DNA of 15,052 nucleotides from Verrucomicrobiales bacterium (GCA_005789375.1 SXXZ01000017.1:1-15052), one strand, 5' to 3'; positions 7,973 through 14,824 are shown, counted from the first letter of the stretch. Notes: generated from the letters alone by a model not told the origin. Numbers and translations are program-made.

Positions 7973-9666
7973 AGAACTTCGGTTTGAACGATTTGTGGGC
8001 GTCTCGATGGTTTCGGGCGCTCGGGTTTTTAGCCGTTTTTGGATGGGCTCTTTGCCAGCCATCTCTGGTGGCTCAGGGAACCAGCGCCTCGGCCTCCTCC
8101 GTTTCGGAAACTGAGGGCTCCCGTGGACGTGATCTCTATCTCAAGAACTGCTTTGCCTGTCACCAGATGCGGGGGCAGGGGATTCCCGGGATCTTTCCAC
8201 CACTGGCTGGCTCCGACTACCTTTTGGCCGACATCGATCGAGCCATCCGGATTATCTGTGAGGGGTTGAATGGCGAGATCACGGTCAATGCGCGTAGGTA
8301 CGCCGGCGTCATGCCGCCTGCCATCTTGCAAGACGAAGAGGTGGCAATCGTCCTAAATTATGTTTTGCGCAATTGGGGCAATGCGGGCCCCGAGGTGACT
8401 TCCGAGCAGGTTAAGAAGGTGCGGGCGACGACGGCTTATCCGACCTTTGAAGCACTTCAGTTGGCCAATCGCTATCCGCCCTTGCCCAAAGCTCCGGAGG
8501 GCTTCCGTTTGCGCGAAGTGGCCCGGTTGCCATTCCGCCCGGTGCGCCTAACCAGCGACGGTCGCGGTCATGGTTTGTATGTGTTGACCGAGCAGGGCGA
8601 TGTGTGGCGGTTGGATCCCTCGAATGCGGCCTTGAAGCAAATCCTTCCGGCCAATCGCTATTTGGAACGTCGCCCGGAGGACATTGGCGGGCCGCTCTTC
8701 GTCTTGGGGATGACCCTCGACCGGCAGAAGCGACTCTACATCGCCTCCAATCAACAGAACAAGGCGACCCGGCCTTACCAGAATATCGTCACTATTTATC
8801 GGAGTTCCTCCGTGACCAATGGGCATCCCTCGGAGCTGAAGCCGTGGTTCCAGACCAATTACCCGGGGAGTCCGGCCTACATTCATGCCGTGGAGAATAT
8901 TGCCTTCGGTCCGGATGGGCATTTGTACGCCGGCAATGGCGGCCGCACTGATGGCGGGTTGACCAGCCCGGATTCCGAGTGGTTTGGCGGTGGAGAGACC
9001 CCCATCACCGGGTGCCTTTGGCGCATCAAGACCGATGTGCAACCGCCCACCCTGGAGGTGTATGCCCGGGGGACCCGCAACGCTTATGGTTTTTGTTGGA
9101 ACGCCGCCGGTGAGATGTTTGCCACCGAGAACGGTCCGGACGCGGACGCTCCGGAAGAACTCAACCACATCGAGGAGGGCAAGCATTACGGTTTTCCGTT
9201 CCGGTTCGCCGACTGGACCAAGAAGGCCTATCCCACGAGCCCAGAACCGCCCGATGGCCTCGCCTTCACGCTGCCGGTGGCCAATCTCGGACCTGACGGC
9301 GGATTCTCTGGGACTCCGATGTTCACGTTTGATCCGCATTCGGGTCCTGGCGGCATTGTGTTTCTGGGTAAGGAGTTTCCCGAAGGGTATCGGGGCACGT
9401 TCTTGCTGACCCGATTCGGAAATTTCATTCGATCACCCAAGGATAACTCGGGATTTGATGTGCTCCGGGCCACCTTGCGCCGGAATGCCGAGGGGCGCTA
9501 TGAGGGGCATTTCCACACCGTGCTTTCGGGACTCGGCCGCCCCATCGATATCCATTTAGGCGCGCCCGGAAAGCTCTACATCGCCGAATATTCTCGGGCC
9601 ACCAACAGCAGCGATTCCTATGGCCCTTCAGGCCGGATTCTCGAGTTGTCGGTAGCAGGGCGCTGA
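7969..9666 (+). CDS. Cytochrome c fused to aldose/sorbosone-type sugar dehydrogenase
   Basis: A 565-residue exported fusion. The ATG at 7969 overlaps the previous stop as ATGA; GTG 7957 would add four residues. A signal peptide (FRALGFLAVFGWALC, cut near VAQ) leads into a Ser/Ala linker and a class I cytochrome c domain with CFACH (8149-8163; Cys61, Cys64, His65) and an expected axial Met115 in AGVMPP. From about residue 185 it is a beta-propeller of the soluble glucose/sorbosone dehydrogenase fold: VENIAFGPDGHLYAGNGG, then TRNAYGFCW, then ATENGPDADAPEELN and HYGFPF, then GGIVFLGKEFPEGYRG. Family members use PQQ and calcium, but I cannot confirm the PQQ ligands by eye. The haem domain is N-terminal, the reverse of the first gene in the operon. 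It is the last gene of the coupled set and runs into a convergent gene 39 bases downstream. Confidence 0.87.
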   Translation: MKNFGLNDLWASRWFRALGFLAVFGWALCQPSLVAQGTSASASSVSETEGSRGRDLYLKNCFACHQMRGQGIPGIFPPLAGSDYLLADIDRAIRIICEGLNGEITVNARRYAGVMPPAILQDEEVAIVLNYVLRNWGNAGPEVTSEQVKKVRATTAYPTFEALQLANRYPPLPKAPEGFRLREVARLPFRPVRLTSDGRGHGLYVLTEQGDVWRLDPSNAALKQILPANRYLERRPEDIGGPLFVLGMTLDRQKRLYIASNQQNKATRPYQNIVTIYRSSSVTNGHPSELKPWFQTNYPGSPAYIHAVENIAFGPDGHLYAGNGGRTDGGLTSPDSEWFGGGETPITGCLWRIKTDVQPPTLEVYARGTRNAYGFCWNAAGEMFATENGPDADAPEELNHIEEGKHYGFPFRFADWTKKAYPTSPEPPDGLAFTLPVANLGPDGGFSGTPMFTFDPHSGPGGIVFLGKEFPEGYRGTFLLTRFGNFIRSPKDNSGFDVLRATLRRNAEGRYEGHFHTVLSGLGRPIDIHLGAPGKLYIAEYSRATNSSDSYGPSGRILELSVAGR

Positions 9667-9667
9667 T

Positions 9668-9709
9668 CTGGAGCCGCGGCGGGGGGTGGCCTCGCGCGGT
9701 CGGCTCTAG
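9668..9709. terminator. Possible bidirectional hairpin between convergent genes
   Basis: CTGGAGCCG (9668-9676) can pair with CGGCTCTAG (9701-9709), a 9-bp stem with one G-T pair and a 24-base GC-rich interior. It fills the whole 39-base gap between the sugar dehydrogenase and the opposing glycosyltransferase and includes the latter's stop codon. There is no T tract on either side, so intrinsic termination is doubtful. It is listed because two converging transcripts must end here. Confidence 0.3.
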
Positions 9710-10428
9710 GTGAGTCGAGTGGGTTCGGTGTCGATATTGGGCAAACGGCGGCGTTGGTACCAAGCCATGCCCATGAGATCGAACAGTCCTCGCCCGAGGC
9801 GGTTCCAGACCCCGTATTTAGAAACTCCGGCCGTGCGGGGGCGGTGTTTCACGGGCACCTCCAGAACTTGGCTCCCATTCCCAGCCACGAGGATCGGGAG
9901 GAAGCGGTGCAGCCCGTTGAAGGGGAAAATGCCGGTCAAGCTGCTGCGTTTGAACGCCCGCAACGCGCAACCGGTGTCCGCGAAGTCCCATCCCAAACTC
10001 CAGGAGCGGAAATTCCGAGCCACTCGTGACGAGGCCTTGCGCACGAAGGAGTCCTGACGATCCACCCGGTGGCCGCACACGAAATCGGCCCGGTCGAGCA
10101 GTTGCAGCATTCGGGGGAGCTCCGATGGGTCGTTCTGAAGGTCGCCGTCGAGGGTGCACAGAAACGGGGCCTCCGTTCGGGAGATCCCGGTCCAGATGGC
10201 CGCACTTTGTCCGGCATTCTTGAGGTGACGCAGACCGGTGACGCGGGGATCGCGCGCTTTCTGGGTGCAAATGGCTTCCCAGGTGCCGTCGGTCGACGCG
10301 TCATCCACGAGCACCAATTGCCAGGCCCGTGTTTCAGCACGAAACACTTCGGCAATCTCGGTCACCAACGGAACAATGTTGGCGACCTCATTGAAGACGG
10401 GGACGACGATGACGATCTGCGGAACCAC
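9706..10428 (-). CDS. Family 2 glycosyltransferase, polyprenyl-phosphate type
   Basis: A 240-residue GT-A glycosyltransferase resembling dolichyl-phosphate mannose synthase and related bacterial enzymes, which move a sugar from a nucleotide donor to a polyprenyl phosphate or other acceptor. The sequence shows the family order: VVPVFNE near the N-terminus, the nucleotide-binding LVDDASTDGTW (Asp42, Asp43), and the metal-binding LDGDLQNDP (Asp94, Asp96). The C-terminal part contains DTGCALRAF and KHRPRTAGVSKYG, typical of the DPM1-like subgroup. There are no C-terminal transmembrane helices, so it is probably a cytoplasmic enzyme that docks at the membrane. It starts with GTG (10426-10428). It faces the sugar dehydrogenase tail to tail and is divergent from mutM across 101 bases. 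Donor and acceptor cannot be told from sequence. It might serve the same envelope pathway as the flippase at 12431-13744, but they are not co-transcribed. Confidence 0.9.
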   Translation of the reverse strand: MVPQIVIVVPVFNEVANIVPLVTEIAEVFRAETRAWQLVLVDDASTDGTWEAICTQKARDPRVTGLRHLKNAGQSAAIWTGISRTEAPFLCTLDGDLQNDPSELPRMLQLLDRADFVCGHRVDRQDSFVRKASSRVARNFRSWSLGWDFADTGCALRAFKRSSLTGIFPFNGLHRFLPILVAGNGSQVLEVPVKHRPRTAGVSKYGVWNRLGRGLFDLMGMAWYQRRRLPNIDTEPTRLT

Positions 10429-10529
10429 GGGCCGAAGCCTACGTACTGGAGCCTCCCGGAACCAGTCGAGTTTGCAGGCGGTCGAGCTTCACCGTTGGTT
10501 CCGCCTTCTGGGTGGTCTACAGTTTGGCC

Positions 10530-11366
10530 ATGCCGGAGTTGCCCGAAGTGGAGGCCTTTGGACGGTGGTTGCTGCCGCAGGTTCGTGGTCAGTGCATCGA
10601 CACGGTTGAGGTGCTCAAGCCTCGGTTGGTGCGTCCGGTGTCGGTCTTTGCGTTCCAGCAGGCGGTAGAGGGGGTGCGTATTCAAGAGATTCGCCGCCGG
10701 GGCAAGTGCCTTCTGTGGGACTGCGTGCGCCCCAGCGGGGAGGCGGAGTTGTTGGTCACCCATTTGGGCATGACCGGCTCCTGGCGAATGTTGCCGGGCT
10801 CTGGGCCGCTACCGCGACATGCCGCGGTGATCTTTGGCATCGGCGAGCAGCGCGTGGTGCTGGAGGACCCTCGACAGTTTGGGCATCTTCGGTTGGGGAA
10901 CGCAGCGGTGCCGGAGTTGGGCCCTGAGCCGTTGGATCCCTGCTTCACGCCCGAGTTGCTCGGCAAGGCAGTGGCCCACGGGCGGAGGCCCATCAAAGTC
11001 TGCCTGATGGATCCTTCTCGGTTGGCCGGGGTGGGCAATTTGTATGCGAGCGAAGCGCTGTTTTTGGCCGGGATCGATCCAACGACGCCGGCCCACTCAC
11101 TCGGATTTGAAGCCATCGGGCGACTGCATGCAGTGCTGCGAAAACTCCTGCTAGCTGCGGTGGAACGGAATCTTCAGGCCCTTCGATCAGATCGCCTCAT
11201 GCTCTACCAACAGGAGGGGGTGCCGGAGGATCCGTCCGAGGGTGGGCTTTGTGTGTATGACCGTGAGGGACAACCGTGTTTTCGCTGCGGAGCGCCAATT
11301 GTTCGTTTCATGCAGTCGGGGCGTTCCACTTTTCAGTGTCCCCAGTGTCAGTTGGCCGTGAAGTGA
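10530..11366 (+). CDS. mutM: Formamidopyrimidine-DNA glycosylase
   Basis: Base-excision repair enzyme that removes 8-oxoguanine and other oxidised purines and nicks the abasic site. The 278-residue protein begins MPELPEVE, where the proline exposed after Met removal is the Schiff-base nucleophile and the next Glu is catalytic. Other signatures are Lys59 in RRRGKC, DPRQFGHLRL, the helix-two-turn-helix with GVGNLYASEALF, and a C-terminal zinc finger with Cys250, Cys253, Cys270 and Cys273 flanking the DNA-contacting Arg265 in QSGRSTF. Length and motif order match MutM/Fpg and not Nei. ATG 10530 is fixed because the N-terminal proline must be residue 2, so in-frame starts upstream, such as 10512, are wrong. 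No Shine-Dalgarno is seen; the start context is GGCCATG. Confidence 0.97.
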   Translation: MPELPEVEAFGRWLLPQVRGQCIDTVEVLKPRLVRPVSVFAFQQAVEGVRIQEIRRRGKCLLWDCVRPSGEAELLVTHLGMTGSWRMLPGSGPLPRHAAVIFGIGEQRVVLEDPRQFGHLRLGNAAVPELGPEPLDPCFTPELLGKAVAHGRRPIKVCLMDPSRLAGVGNLYASEALFLAGIDPTTPAHSLGFEAIGRLHAVLRKLLLAAVERNLQALRSDRLMLYQQEGVPEDPSEGGLCVYDREGQPCFRCGAPIVRFMQSGRSTFQCPQCQLAVK

Positions 11367-11422
11367 GTGGATGATGTGAGGGGTATTGTCAGCGAGGGGG
11401 GTTGCGGTGCTCAATAGTCCCT

Positions 11423-11851
11423 GTGAAACGGAATCCGAATCGATGGAGTTGGATGCTCGTGGCGCTGCTGCTCCTAATTCCCTCGGGGTGTAAGTCCGCT
11501 TCTTCGGCGGCCGCGAAGACGCCAAGGCCCGGGGCTCCGAATACCATCCCGCCGCAGTGGTTGCGGACGGAACTTCACCTCGCCGCTGTAGACGCTTCCG
11601 AATGGGAGGCCTTCTTGGCCGAGCACATCACTCCACGGTTTCCGGCGGGCTTCACTGTGGTCGAGGCTTACGGGCAATGGCGGGCGCCGCAGGGGGATAT
11701 CCGACGGTTATCGACCAAGGTGGTGGTGATACTTCACCCACCCACGCACGAGGCGGAGCAGGCCATCGAGGCGATTCGCAAGGAATACTGCGCGGCCTTC
11801 AACCTGAGTTCTGTGCTTCGATCTACCACCCCGGCGCTTGTTTCTTTCTGA
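11423..11851 (+). CDS. DUF3574 family putative lipoprotein
   Basis: A small exported protein of unknown function, about 142 residues from GTG 11423 (ATG 11453 and TTG 11402 are in-frame alternatives). The N-terminus has basic residues, a hydrophobic run (MLVALLLLIPSG) and then Cys followed by Lys-Ser, so it is probably lipid-anchored, although the lipobox IPSGC is not canonical at the -3 position. The mature part fits the DUF3574 family: WLRTELHLAAVD, then EWEAFLAEHITPRFPAGFTV, then AYGQWRAPQGDI, then TKVVVILHPP, ending LRSTTPALVSF. No role is established for that family. Its stop is 5 bases before the maf ATG, so the two are very likely co-transcribed. There are 56 bases between it and mutM, without a clear terminator, so mutM may be in the same transcript. 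Confidence 0.85.
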   Translation: MKRNPNRWSWMLVALLLLIPSGCKSASSAAAKTPRPGAPNTIPPQWLRTELHLAAVDASEWEAFLAEHITPRFPAGFTVVEAYGQWRAPQGDIRRLSTKVVVILHPPTHEAEQAIEAIRKEYCAAFNLSSVLRSTTPALVSF

Positions 11852-11856
11852 ACACC

Positions 11857-12471
11857 ATGTTGCCCCTTCCGATCATCCTCGCTTCGGCCTCACCCCGGCG
11901 GGTGGAATTGCTCCGGACGTTGATTCCCGAGTTTCAGGTCATCCCCAGTGATGCGACCGAGGTGCACGATGCAGCCGTTGGGGTTCGTGCGTTGTGCGAA
12001 CTCAATGCGCGAATTAAGGCGACGCCCATTTCCCAACAATATCCCGGGCACTTGGTGTTGGGTGCCGACACGCTCGTGTGGCTCGACGGGCAGCCGCTGG
12101 GAAAGCCGGTCGATTTGGCCCAAGCCCAGGCCATGCTGCGGAGTCTCTCGGGCCAAGCCCACGAAGTGGTTACCGGGGTGTGCCTGATGCACGGCGACTC
12201 CGGTCGGTGTGAGTTGTTTTCGGACGTGACGCGTGTGCAATTCCGATCCCTCGATGAAGAGGTCATTCATCGCTATCTGGCGGTCGTCCACACGCTCGAC
12301 AAGGCGGGAGGCTACGCTCTGCAACAGCACGGAGATTGGTTGGTGGAGTCCGTGGCCGGCTCGGAAAGCAATGTCATCGGGTTGCCGGTAGAGGCACTGC
12401 GCCAGGCTCTCGGAGACTGGGGGATTTTGCTCAGTTCGTCCCGCGTCGGCGGAACCGGCTCTGGAGGCTGA
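11857..12471 (+). CDS. maf: Maf-family nucleotide pyrophosphatase
   Basis: House-cleaning nucleoside triphosphate pyrophosphatase, cytoplasmic, that hydrolyses non-canonical or selected NTPs to NMP and pyrophosphate. The 204-residue protein has the full Maf motif set: ILASASPRRVELL (residues 7-19), an EV motif (Glu35), VLGADTLVW with the likely catalytic Asp71, LGKPVD, LSGQAHEVVTGV, and DKAGGYALQ followed by VAGSESNVIGLP near the C-terminus. That last pattern resembles the dTTP/UTP (YhdE-like) branch more than the m7GTP (YceF-like) branch, but this is not settled by eye. ATG 11857 gives the standard N-terminus. An open frame runs upstream to 11557 but lies inside the DUF3574 gene in another frame and is not used. 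The last 41 bases overlap the end of the opposing flippase gene, so the Gly/Ser-rich C-terminal tail shares its DNA with that gene's basic tail. Confidence 0.94.
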   Translation: MLPLPIILASASPRRVELLRTLIPEFQVIPSDATEVHDAAVGVRALCELNARIKATPISQQYPGHLVLGADTLVWLDGQPLGKPVDLAQAQAMLRSLSGQAHEVVTGVCLMHGDSGRCELFSDVTRVQFRSLDEEVIHRYLAVVHTLDKAGGYALQQHGDWLVESVAGSESNVIGLPVEALRQALGDWGILLSSSRVGGTGSGG

Positions 12472-13744
12472 CCAGCACTGCCCACACCAGCAGGGCAGCA
12501 TTGAAGAGGACGAGTCGTTGAACCACTCGCTGCAGGCCCTCGGCTGGCGATCCGCGCAGCAGAGAGTCTTGAAAGCCCCAAAGGCTGACGCCATACGCCG
12601 CCGCCAAAACCAAGGCTCCGGGCACGAAGCGGAAATCGCCATGAGCCATCCGGTCGCTGAAGAGCACGTTGGCCAGCGTGAAGGCCAGCATGCCCCAGGC
12701 GAACCACGGCACTAGTGGGGCTGAAAGTTCCGTAGGAATTCCCGGTAGCAGGATTTTGACCGGCAGCCAGGGTAGAAGGGTACAGCCCAAGGCCGCCAAT
12801 CCACCAAGGGTCGCTGTGGCGATCAAGGTCCAGCGGAATGCCTGATGACCGTCGCCCCCGGCGGCGCTGCGGGCCACCTTAGGAAACATGACCAGCGCCA
12901 GCGGCACGGTGAACTGGCTGAGGGCGAACCCGACCTGAGCTCCAGGCGAATAGCGGGACCCCACTTCTTTTTGCCATGCTTCGGGCACTGCTCCCTGAAG
13001 GAACAAATTGTCGAGCTGACCCAAGCACTGGAGCGCGGTGGCACCGAGAAACAGAGGCCAGAAGCCGCTGGTCGCTCCGATTGCAGGCCGCGGGGTGTTT
13101 TCAGTGGTCGGTGTGAGTGTTGTGGTTTCTATAGGCCACGGTTTCAACGCGCGAAAACCCACCACCATGGCGATGAGAGTCGCCGACAAAGCCCCAGCAA
13201 CCGCGCCCGAAGCGCCTCCGCCCACCCAGGTCAGTATGGCGACCACGGAGGCAAAGCGTCCCAATCCGTCTACGATCGACATGGATCCCAGTCCGGCAAA
13301 ATCTTGTCGCCCTTGAAGGATACCACGCTGAATGGCTGCCAGCAGTGACGCAAGGATCAGCCCCCAGGTGATCCAGAGAGGCAACACCGAGGTGAGTTTC
13401 AGGAGGCTCGCCAGAGTGGGTCCGCCCGGGATGAGTGCCAGACCGGCCAGCGTCATAACCAGCAGGACGATGCCTGCCGAACGCTTGAGGCCAGCCCGTG
13501 TCGCTTGGATGGCGTCGTGGGTGAGTGCTGTGGCAGTTTGTCGTGCCGTCAGAGTCCAAAGAGCCCCTTGGGCGGCGCCCACGACGTAGAAAATCGCCAT
13601 CAAGGACTTGAACTGAAAATAGACTTGAGCCCCACCGAGCTTAGAGACGGAACCGTGGACCAGAGCCATTCCAGCTCCGCCCCCCAGGGTGGCCGCAATC
13701 ATCCAAAGGCTCTGCTTAAGGAATTGCGATCGAGACTCGTTCAT
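12431..13744 (-). CDS. MOP-superfamily flippase (Wzx/MurJ-like polysaccharide transporter)
   Basis: A 437-residue polytopic membrane protein with roughly 11-12 hydrophobic segments spread over its whole length, of the oligosaccharide-lipid flippase kind. Telling features are the amphipathic start (SRSQFLKQSLWMIAATLGGG), FYVVGAAQGALW, LLAAIQRGILQGRQDF followed by SIVDGLGRF, and in the second half LGQLDNLFLQG, QFTVPLALVMFPKVA and LPGIPTELSAPLVPW. These fit the polysaccharide-biosynthesis/O-antigen branch. I cannot name the substrate (lipid-linked glycan, lipid II or other), and key MurJ residues were not identified. The gene begins 21 bases after the RluD-family stop on the same strand and is probably co-transcribed with it. 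Its C-terminus (SLQSRFRRRGTN) overlaps the 3' end of maf by 41 bases on the opposite strand. Confidence 0.8.
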   Translation of the reverse strand: MNESRSQFLKQSLWMIAATLGGGAGMALVHGSVSKLGGAQVYFQFKSLMAIFYVVGAAQGALWTLTARQTATALTHDAIQATRAGLKRSAGIVLLVMTLAGLALIPGGPTLASLLKLTSVLPLWITWGLILASLLAAIQRGILQGRQDFAGLGSMSIVDGLGRFASVVAILTWVGGGASGAVAGALSATLIAMVVGFRALKPWPIETTTLTPTTENTPRPAIGATSGFWPLFLGATALQCLGQLDNLFLQGAVPEAWQKEVGSRYSPGAQVGFALSQFTVPLALVMFPKVARSAAGGDGHQAFRWTLIATATLGGLAALGCTLLPWLPVKILLPGIPTELSAPLVPWFAWGMLAFTLANVLFSDRMAHGDFRFVPGALVLAAAYGVSLWGFQDSLLRGSPAEGLQRVVQRLVLFNAALLVWAVLVSLQSRFRRRGTN

Positions 13745-13782
13745 GGTTGACGCGAGGCTCGGTGGTTAACGCGAGGCTCGGC
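13745..13782. repeat. Two-copy 19-bp tandem repeat at the gene junction
   Basis: GGTTGACGCGAGGCTCGGT (13745-13763) is followed directly by GGTTAACGCGAGGCTCGGC (13764-13782); 17 of 19 positions agree. On the - strand the second copy encodes the last residues and TAA stop of the RluD-family protein, and the first copy makes up nearly all of the 21-base gap before the flippase ATG. The one internal difference (TTAA versus TTGA) creates the stop only in the gene copy. It reads as a small tandem duplication that built or extended the junction. Confidence 0.85.
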
Positions 13783-14758
13783 TCGTTCGCGCAGGCGGCG
13801 GAGCTTCGGGGATCGGGGCGATTCGCAGTCGATCGAGACAGGCCGCCATGTCAGAAGGCAACGGGGCCTCGAAACGAATCTTTTGGCCGGTGCGTGGATG
13901 CAGGAAAGCCAATCGGGCGGCATGGAGCATTTGACGGGGGGCCTTCCAGTGGTGTTCCTGGAAGAATCGTGCGTTGGCCCGTTCTCCGTACACGTCGTCG
14001 CCGAGCAACGGAAAGCCTAGATGGGTGAGGTGAACCCGAATTTGGTGGGTTCGGCCGGTGTGCAATTGGCACTCAATCCATGAGGCGTCCCTCAGTGACT
14101 CGAGGCAGCGGTACTCGGTCCAAGCCTCGCGTCCTTTGCCCGGCGTCGTCACCGCCATCTTCTTGCGCTGGATCAGGTGGCGGACAATCGGGGCCCGGAT
14201 ATCTCCGTTGAGCGGACGGACCGTGCCGATGACCAGTGCCAAATAGGCTTTTTCAACGGTGCGATCAGCAAATTGCGCCGACAGGTGAGCATGGGCCGTA
14301 TCTGTTTTGGCTACCACGATACAACCGCTGGTTCCCAGGTCCAAGCGGTGGACAATGCCTGGCCGCTCGACGCCACCGATGCCGCTCAAGCGGTCTTGGC
14401 AATGATAGAGGAGTGCGTTGACCAATGTGCCAGAGGAATGCCCCGCAGCGGGGTGCACCACCAGGTCGGCGGATTTGTTGACCACCAGTAAATCCTCATC
14501 TTCGTGGAGAACAGACAGGGGGATGTTCTCGGGCAGAACTTCGCTGGGAATGGCTTCCGGCCAGCAGACCTCGATGTGATCACCCACCCGCGGATGGTCG
14601 GTGGACTTGGGGCAAGAACCGTTCACGAGCACGGCTCCCTCGGTGATCAGTTGCTGGAAGCGCCCCCGCGACGTCTCTGGGAAACGCTCTGCAAGGTAGC
14701 GGTCCAGGCGCAGGCCGGGGCGGCTCTCTGTGATCTCGATATCGATGGGTTCGGGCAT
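13766..14758 (-). CDS. RluA/RluD-family 23S rRNA pseudouridine synthase
   Basis: A 330-residue RNA-modifying enzyme. An N-terminal S4-type RNA-binding domain (LRLDRYLAERFPETSR, then GAVLVNG) leads into the RluA-fold catalytic domain with IVHRLDLGTSG, where Asp140 is the expected catalytic aspartate, nearly the same position as Asp139 of E. coli RluD. It continues with KAYLALV, HTGRTHQIRVHL, and GFPLLGDDVYG before the conserved MLHAARLAFLHP. Domain order and length match RluD, which makes the helix-69 pseudouridines of 23S rRNA, but RluC/RluA-type specificity cannot be excluded, so no symbol is given. The C-terminus has a short Pro/Ala/Arg-rich tail (APPPARTSRASR) whose end lies in the tandem repeat. 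The start ATG has the context GAACCATG without a Shine-Dalgarno. It is divergent from the FtsK-like gene. Confidence 0.94.
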   Translation of the reverse strand: MPEPIDIEITESRPGLRLDRYLAERFPETSRGRFQQLITEGAVLVNGSCPKSTDHPRVGDHIEVCWPEAIPSEVLPENIPLSVLHEDEDLLVVNKSADLVVHPAAGHSSGTLVNALLYHCQDRLSGIGGVERPGIVHRLDLGTSGCIVVAKTDTAHAHLSAQFADRTVEKAYLALVIGTVRPLNGDIRAPIVRHLIQRKKMAVTTPGKGREAWTEYRCLESLRDASWIECQLHTGRTHQIRVHLTHLGFPLLGDDVYGERANARFFQEHHWKAPRQMLHAARLAFLHPRTGQKIRFEAPLPSDMAACLDRLRIAPIPEAPPPARTSRASR

Positions 14759-14798
14759 GGTTCAATCACCGTGGCCTGTCCGGTGGGCGGGAAGATAA

Positions 14799-14824
14799 GC
14801 GGTCGGGCCTCTGAAGGCGACCGC
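14799..14824. promoter_or_regulatory. Bulged stem-loop in the rluD-ftsK divergent gap
   Basis: GCGGTC (14799-14804) pairs with GACCGC (14819-14824), and GCCT (14807-14810) pairs with AGGC (14815-14818) around a CTGA tetraloop, leaving a two-base GG bulge. That is ten base pairs in 26 bases, in the 139-base region between two divergent genes. It may be a leader hairpin of the - strand RluD-family transcript (40 bases before its ATG) or a DNA-level operator. No T tract follows on either strand. I found no clear promoter boxes in the rest of the gap. Confidence 0.35.

Noticed and set aside
8548..9339. 263-codon - strand open frame opposite the sugar dehydrogenase
   Set aside because: It is a shadow of the propeller gene, which has strong family motifs over the same bases.
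10069..10668. 199-codon + strand open frame across the glycosyltransferase and mutM start
   Set aside because: It is antisense to conserved GT2 motifs and out of frame with mutM, and has no domain of its own.
11557..11856. Upstream extension of the maf frame
   Set aside because: It lies within the DUF3574 gene out of frame, while Maf homology begins exactly at ATG 11857.
12431..13744. Calling the flippase murJ
   Set aside because: Topology fits the MOP superfamily, but I could not identify MurJ-specific residues. A Wzx-type polysaccharide flippase fits equally well.
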